From assembly GCA_011763485.2 (NCBI GenBank), contig JAANSK020115572.1, positions 1 to 26,549 on the forward strand: 26,549 bases of DNA, written 5' to 3'. Shown piece after piece: positions 20,551 to 26,549 of the stretch. Every line of letters starts with the position of its first letter. The stretch's first letter is position 1. A model generated the notes under the pieces. That model made no database searches. It saw only the letters and a program-made list of their open reading frames with translations, and was not told the DNA's origin. The translations under genes and the position numbers were made by a program. The DNA is from Isoetes engelmannii. Taxonomy: Eukaryota; Streptophyta; Lycopodiopsida; Isoetales; Isoetaceae.

Positions 20551-21560
20551 GAGTTTTACTGTACCACCCTTGCAATTGTGTTCAAGCCTGCACTTATTGT
20601 AGCCAGTGTCAGTTGAGATGTGGCAGCACAAATAATTCGACATTGCCTGTACAAGAAGTGCTCCCTGTATTCTTTGGCACCTATTTTATCCATTTTTTCC
20701 ATAAGCAGCTTGGCTGCCTCTACTGAATGTTGTCCATCATTCTACCATGGACTTCTGTATCCTCAGGGCATGTCTGGGATCAAAGATCCTGGATACGAAA
20801 GATGCTCTGGGTGACCTAATGAGCTTGTCGATGGCTATTCGTCTGGTGATGTCTAAGCCAAGTGGATGCCATTGCTTGAAATTCAATAGCTTGTCCTGAG
20901 CATCCACCCTCGATTTCTTCTGACTATCTGTTTCCTTCATTGCCTTTGTTAAAGTTATAAGGGGCATTGATTCTGACTCGAGTGTACCACTACTACCACC
21001 GAATCCAGTCCAGATATGTAGAAACTTGAAGATGGTTTCTTCTGCAAACTTCTTCGAACTGCATACACACCTTCACAAACAGAATGAACTGTATGGACTG
21101 AACCTTCAAGAGGCCAGCCATATTTTGTAACATTGTCTGCTGTTTTATCTGGCTTGAATCCATCTATGCCTGCATTGTACTTGGAAATGGCCAGGGTCTT
21201 CTTCATGGTCCTCTCTATTACGAACACACAGTTGGTGTCGTCTAGCTCCTCGCACGAAAGGACCAACCCAACTTTTTTGAATGACCCGTCTCTGTTCTCC
21301 CTCGAATGCAAGACCACATCATACTTTGAGCCTGCCCTGCTCACTGTGACAAACCATTCGGACCCCTCAGGCAGAACTATCTCTTGCAAGTCTTGACTGA
21401 GCTCACATGTTATGAATTTGCCGTCATCAATGAGCTTGGTGCTTAGAGTCCGATTTATCTCCTCATTTTCTTCTTCTACTACCTTGGTGGTCTTCCTGCA
21501 GTTCTCCAGTGGTGGTGACCTCTCTAAATCAACTAGACCTCTTGGTCTCTTTTCACCTGC

Positions 21561-21800
21561 AAATCAAGGTTAGCAACTTACAACAATATATCGTGCTAGG
21601 CTCGACAACTTAAGTGTAAGGGTTTTTTTTATTGTCTATACAGATTTATTATGAGGGCAATCTTCTCTGATTTGCGTGTAGCGCGAGTCGAAGGAAAGCC
21701 CATACACTTAAGGTACTAAGAGCAACTATCTGCCATCTTCTCGCGCTTAGCATGAGAAGCTTTGATGTAAAGGTTGAACATACGTAACCACCATTTCACT
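21561..21800 (-). other. Intron (3' part) with paired GC palindromes (first visible)
   Basis: The acceptor is TTTGCAG|GTGAAAAG at about 21560; the donor may be TAC|GTATGT near 21783. It contains CTTCTCATGCTAAGCGCGAG (21740-21759) and GACTCGCGCTACACGCA (21673-21689). The upstream exon is not identified. Confidence 0.6.
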
Positions 21801-21879
21801 ATTTTGAACTTATTCCATCGTTCATTTTTTTTTCTGGTTTTTATCCTATGTTTTAGTCAAGATTTTGCATCCTGTTTCT

Positions 21880-23105
21880 TTAGCAGGGTTGCCTAACCGG
21901 ATCTGACCCAATTCGTGCAATTCTAAGCTATCCACATGCTATGCCACTTCAGCAATATTTGTTATGGGCCGCTGGATCTTGGAATTTTCACATCCACGGC
22001 TGAGAAAATTAGAAAAGCTTGGAAAATAAGCTCTGAACCTCCTCCGACGATTTCATAGCTTCCCCTTCTTCCCGTCTAAAGTGATGCTCTGCTATCGTAC
22101 CCCTCTTTTCCATAGCTCGCCCGAGATGGAAGAGTTTGCCCTATAGGGATTTTGTGCTCTCCAATAGCCACTGGAGCTGCTGGAGGACCGTTCCCAAACA
22201 AGGTAGTAACAAGCTGGTTCATGCAATATCCACCTTCCTGGAATAAGAACCTCTGCACTCTATCCGGTAAGAAGCTCTTCCTAAATACTCACTCCTGCAT
22301 TTTGCTTTTGATCTTGTATTTCAATTTGAATAATTGCTCAGGTCTTCACTGATGCTGTAAAAGCTTGAATCTCTGGCCTGGACTTCCACATTGCTGTAAA
22401 AGCTATGGACTGGCACTTTTGCAATATGCTGGGCCGATTTTTCCTCCGCCGATTTGCAGAACAAAGTCTGGAATAGAGTCTGCTTATAAGGGGAAAGAAA
22501 GAGGGCACCGATTTGATGAGGAGGGATACTCTTAGCACTATAGCTCCACGAAGGACATGCTGAGTTCTATCAGCATTGAATTAATAGAACCACAAGCTTT
22601 TTTCGTGCAAGAAGCAGGGGTCGAAACAGCTGCCTCCGGTTCATGGTGGGATCATCATGAAGATAGTTGGGCTTTGGAAGTGCGACTTTCTATCAACTCA
22701 ACTGGCCGTATGTTGAAGAGTGAGTCTAGTTCATGCCATATTTACCTCAACTGGCCGCATTGTTGAAAAGCGAGTATCCCCTCTTTGACCATGCACACCA
22801 TGATGTAGTTCAGTAATGTATCAGCATCAAACAGGTATATTGAAACTGTAAGTGAGCTAATCATCTGTATCTACTATATGGTTGGACTTCATCCCTTAAC
22901 TGCTTCTCACTTGCGAAGATGTGAACATATCAACAAAAAACTGACTGATACACACAGCAGGTGAAAAAACTTCTAGCTCTAGATTATCTTGTACAAAGAT
23001 AAGCCTCAGTTACTTATGGAAATGGTCAAAGCTTACACAATGCGATACAACACTTTAACTTATGGTTTCTTTTAGAAATCAAAGTAATGTCTGATGTTGT
23101 CCCTC
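21880..23105. other. Intergenic or leader region of the WW gene
   Basis: No coding exon is convincing. A two-copy tandem repeat, CAACTGGCCG-ATTGTTGAA-AGCGAGT-like, starts at about 22698 and 22749. The region ends CCCTCTATAG just before ATG 23111, which has the form of a splice acceptor, so upstream exons or a spliced 5' UTR are possible. Confidence 0.45.
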
Positions 23106-23110
23106 TATAG

Positions 23111-24116
23111 ATGGCTGAAAATGGTGGACATTCTGGTGGTCCTGGTTCTCTCTCATCTTGGACAGCATATGATACTCCACGTAGTGGTACTTACCTTACG
23201 TATGTAAAACTAATCAGTCAGATGCTTATTATGTGGTTTCTATATCTTATGAAATGTCTGTATCTCCATATAGATCACATCTGTAGGGGAGATAATGAAT
23301 ATAAGAGGGAAATGGATACGACAAAGTTCCATGGAGCTTCCCTTTCTACAAGAAGTGCAGCTTTACAAAATAGTAACTACCAATCAGTAAATGTAGACAG
23401 TAAAAGTGTAGCCAGTTGGACAACACATATTGCTCCAGATGGCAGGACATTCTATCATAACCCTCTGACTGGATTTATTCAATGGGATAAACCTACCACT
23501 TTTATATTTACAGAGACACAACAACAGACACCCCAGAGACAGCAGCAATCATATTTGCAGTTGCAATCGCCAGTCCGTCCGCAAATTTTGGACATCACAG
23601 GACAAATGCTGGCTGAGCAAGCTCAAACACAAGAGTTATCTGGTCAACCTCAGATCCAACAAGGCCAACAATATATGCCTACGTCTGGAGAAATGCCAGC
23701 GCAAGTTCTAACCCAAAGTCAGCAAGGACAGTTCGAGCATGTTGCATCACACACTATTTGCAGTCTGGTTCGAGACAGCTACCATATTTCTCAAATTCAC
23801 AATTACCTTCACAACAGCAAAGCCAGTCTCAAATGCAGGGTAGTTTACAGCCTCATATGTTGCAGGCTACTGGAATAGGACAACCAATGCATTCTTCTTT
23901 CCAAGGGTAGTTGGTGCGGGATAGAACTTAATTGTTGCTGAAGGTAATTGTCAATTGAATTACACTCCATATGAAAGTGGAATTTGGTTGCCTTATATAA
24001 TTTCGTTGGTTAAGTAAATCTTCTTTTCTTATTTTTTTCACGTACCTTTACCAGGTTGGAACAGTGAATGATAGTAGACGAGGTCTAGATGATATGAGGG
24101 CACTCGCAAACTCAGG
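23111..24116 (+). pseudogene. WW-domain, Gln-rich protein gene (partial or broken)
   Basis: A WW domain (SWTTHIAPDGRTFYHNPLTG then FIQWDKP, 23419-23496) is followed by a Gln-rich tail (QQQTPQRQQQ, QPQIQQGQQY). WW domains bind proline-rich partners and occur in plant nuclear RNA-processing proteins such as PRP40 and FCA; a WW plus Gln-rich tail resembles the FCA C-terminus, but no RRM is present. An SSWTAYDTPRSG stretch near the start could be half of another WW. A small intron is likely at 23200-23286 (TAC|GTATGT ... CTGTAG|G, 87 bases, frame-neutral, so retention adds 29 residues). The main frame leaves the Gln-rich reading at a CACACA run near 23747. The +1 frame then gives SNSQLPSQQQSQSQMQGSLQ to a stop at 23910. 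A further exon-like block, TTTACCAG|GTTGGAAC...AACTCAG|GTGTCT, lies at 24056-24114. It is a fragment, or a gene with one indel. Confidence 0.55.
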
Positions 24117-24119
24117 TGT

Positions 24120-26055
24120 CTTCTGTATCCCTTTGCATCCTTCATAAACTTTTTAAACTGTTTTTTTTTTTTTTTTGTATTCAAGTATTCTAAACTAAAT
24201 CAAAGAGTGGTCTTAGCACATGTGATTTGGAAAAATTAGTTGATAGAACCGTCACTTGCTCACGAATCAAATAGTCTTCCTGAAGGTGGTCATACTACTG
24301 TAGCAATCATCAAGTACGTTACTGCATCCTAACATATAGCCCGCCCAATATGCAGGTGTACACTGAGCATGCCTGCATGGTTGGATACTAATATCCAACA
24401 TATTTGGTCTTGCCTTTCCCTGGAAGGCATTTTATATTGGCTTGTACTTAATCTGAGAATGTGCCACAATGCCCATGAACTTTTGAGGATTCCAAGATAC
24501 ACATAAGTATAGATCAGATATATTGAAGGGGAGGATACTTAGTATATTTCAAAAGGTTAGGGGTGTTACATTTGTAGATTAACAGCATTCTAGATGCTCA
24601 ATATTACTACTATGCAAACCTGGCTGATAAGATTTTATTTAACCTAGCTTATAGGCTGGAGACATTTTGAATGTAGCGGTTCTTCTTTAAGATTTGTGGA
24701 AGTTTCTTATGTCTAATTTCGTGATAATCAATGGAATACAGCAAGATCCAGTTAGAATGACAAGCTTTTATATACTGGCAACATGTACATTTGCAAGAAA
24801 GATATTCTGATTCTTAAAAAGCTATTAGCCTTTTTCTGATTCTCAATCTGTCTATAGAATAGCATTAGCCCACCGTGCAACTTTAGGTATATACATTTTC
24901 CTTTGCAAGATTACTTTCTCTTTCATTTAGCTGTGTTGTATACTGGGATAACAAGGTTAATGGGCTCTAATCTAACGATGGAGCATTGTACTATTGTTTT
25001 TTTTTGCTCTTCTTTTTGGAAAATCCCCTTTTTACATTGGCTTTTATGATAACGGTGGGAATCTATATGTGGCCTCCATCTATGGTACATATTCATTCAA
25101 CAACATAAGCAGCTCTACGGATTTAATAACTGAATTATTTCACTATTTCTTTACAATGAAAAATGAGTCAATAGGGGTCGCAATTCCTACCTCTTTCATA
25201 ACACATTATGTACGCTGTGCACACATGCATAGAAAATTTTAAAGGTTTACGAGTTCAATTTTCCCTATTGTTTTATGGCAACTTTGCATCAAATAACTAC
25301 TTGCATGTCAATATGCTAATTCTCATAACCATGGTTATATTACATGCATGTTCAATGCATGGCCGTACATATGTTTATGTTTCTTCTTATTGTTGTGACA
25401 CCATTTGTGATTACATATGCTATAGTCGCCATTCAACTTTTGATGCTGCAAATATTATGTTTGCATTTCAAATCCATACGGAATTCATGCCCCAAGCTTT
25501 TAGATTCTGACATATTTTCTAATATACAGCTATGAAACTTGGTGCAAGACCACCATCAGTTTTGGCTTACCTCACTTTTGTAAATGCACATTAATTGTGG
25601 AATTGAGGATGTGGTAATTTGGGAAGCGAATTCCATGTGAGAGCTGGTTTATTTGGATTAAGTGGGACATTTCATAGTTGTGCTAGTCAAGATTTCATTT
25701 GCAATCCAGCCAAGTTCCCTTTTCCCTAAGCTAAGGCTTTTTCGTATGGAGAGATTTTATTAGACTCTTTAAACCATGTGACAGGATAGTTAATTCCGGA
25801 CCCGCACGGTTCATTACATTGTGTGTTTGTGGATTGCTCATTGGGTTGTTGTGGCTTAGTGACAGAGATAAATAACTTGGATTTAGATGTCCATTGACAT
25901 AATTTTCCGAGAGGATTGTGGCATTTGGAGAGCTAAATTTGGTTTCTACAACTTTTTTCAAAGTTGCAATTTTAATGCGGCATGATATGCAAGGCAACCC
26001 ACCAATTGCAGCAGGGACATTGTACCCTACTCATGCTTCTTTCTAATTTCTTTCT
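24120..26055. other. Intergenic, no recognisable gene
   Basis: AT-rich sequence with a T run near 24160. Frames of 60-100 codons at 24994-25535 (+) and 25731-25997 (-) have no domain. It may contain introns of the WW gene if that gene continues to the right, but I could not find further exons. Confidence 0.45.
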
Positions 26056-26059
26056 ACGA

Positions 26060-26250
26060 GGTGTGAGTAGCATGGATTCTGGAGCAACAGGATGGAATAC
26101 AATTATTAGTGCCATTGCAGAAGGACATCAGTGCAGCTCTCGAGAACTTCCAACAAATGTGAAAGGCCTCCTAAGTTGAAACCTATATGCCAGATGATGT
26201 CATATCATGGATAAGCTACTATGCTAGGCGATATCATTTCATAAATGAGC
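26060..26250 (+). pseudogene. PPR-like fragment
   Basis: GATGWNTIISAIAEGHQ is the usual start of a PPR helix pair (SWNTxIxAxAExG). In the adjacent frame ALENFQQM fits the second helix, followed by KGLL and, later, DDVISWISYYAR, which could open the next repeat. Frames shift at least twice. It lies on the same strand as the PPR pseudogene that stops at 17347. Confidence 0.42.
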
Positions 26251-26345
26251 TTCCTAATAGATTGTTTAAAACATCTTGCATTCCGCTGCTTGTATGAAGA
26301 GTTTGCTGTTTCTACCTTCTGGATTAACATTACATCATTAAACTA

Positions 26346-26460
26346 CAAAAACACTACACTACACACACCATACTACCACCACTACATGCACTACACTACA
26401 CGCAACCCACTATAAAAACACTACACTACACCACACACGTTACACTACCACCACTACATG
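26346..26460. repeat. CACTACA-rich tandem duplication
   Basis: AAAAACACTACACTAC occurs at 26347 and 26414, and CTACCACCACTACATG at 26373 and 26445. The two copies, about 70 bases each, are themselves built from CACTACA words. Confidence 0.85.
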
Positions 26461-26549
26461 TTAAATACAATTTAAATATTAGGTGGTGAAATGCATCTAC
26501 ATGCTATAATCTTCATTTGCTATTTTTTTTATAATTTTAACGTGTTTGC

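Larger units (their letters stand above)
17730..21560 (-). pseudogene. Methyltransferase-like + HAD phosphatase fusion gene, multi-exon, broken
   Basis: Visible exons (minus strand): 21560-20551, 20376-18529 and 18378-17730. (1) The first exon encodes EWFVTVSRAGSKYDVVLHSR and FKFLHIWTGFGGSSG, a region I do not recognise. (2) 20115-18800 resembles the beta-class DNA N4/N6-methyltransferase order: GDFIVIDL near the usual DPPY position, ITLVFLSDH, then FVPKGGLVCDYFINGRISKE aligned with the TNPGDLVLDPFAGSGTT motif, then YYLDVEKNHMIWIGKAQKKA aligned with the following VE(I/L)-NP strand. The catalytic motifs are not conserved. (3) An acidic linker follows. (4) The last exon is an FCP1/NIF-type HAD domain: LILFDLN, YPRPGV, IGIWSSML, ILDQGHC, ICWVDDELIK. 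Intron phases agree across the linker-HAD junction (GA|GTAAGTTATC ... GTGCAG|A), which supports one gene. About eight interruptions are spread along it, so this copy is dead. I know no named family with this layout. Confidence 0.6.

Noticed and set aside
17730-21560. Idea that the fusion gene is a Polinton or giant-virus remnant
   Set aside because: It has several spliceosomal introns and no sign of capsid, integrase, polymerase or packaging genes.

Overview
The window looks like nuclear DNA of a land plant with a large, repeat-rich genome. A gymnosperm is my best guess, but nothing in the sequence proves it. The evidence is one intact receptor kinase of a plant-only family, spliced genes with GT..AG introns, plant-only families (PPR, B3), low gene density, a LINE tail, and many old tandem duplications whose copies differ mainly at CpG sites.

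Layout. 1-4600 is intergenic: short tandem duplications, a 115-base TTGAC-rich array, a pyrimidine-rich tract and a weak LTR-like stretch. 4614-5115 (-) is the decayed 3' end of a LINE reverse-transcriptase ORF. 5390-8330 holds a ~170-base tandem duplication and a phase-consistent set of small exons that may be the 3' end of an unrecognised gene. 10011-10647 (-) is a broken B3-domain gene. It is divergent from the one clearly intact gene, a HAESA/HSL-type LRR receptor kinase (12194-15426, +, two exons, 1033 residues). The 1.5 kb between them is rich in direct and inverted repeats, a G-box palindrome and two GGGCCCA elements. A cluster of hairpins follows the kinase gene.

16600-17350 (+) is a decayed PPR gene, and a second PPR-like piece lies at 26060-26250. 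17730-21560 (-) is the most unusual locus: a multi-exon, much-broken gene. It appears to encode a novel N-terminal region, a degenerate DNA N4/N6-methyltransferase-like fold, an acidic linker and an FCP1/NIF-type HAD phosphatase domain. Each of its three visible introns carries a pair of GC-rich palindromes of the form CTCGCGC-N3-GCGCGAG. 23111-24116 (+) is a WW-domain, glutamine-rich gene or gene piece with a frame break. The rest of the right end is AT-rich intergenic DNA with a CACTACA repeat.

The genes do not form a pathway. The receptor kinase is the only locus I would call functional. The B3, PPR, WW and methyltransferase/HAD loci all show breaks, so this is mostly a region of gene decay around one receptor gene.
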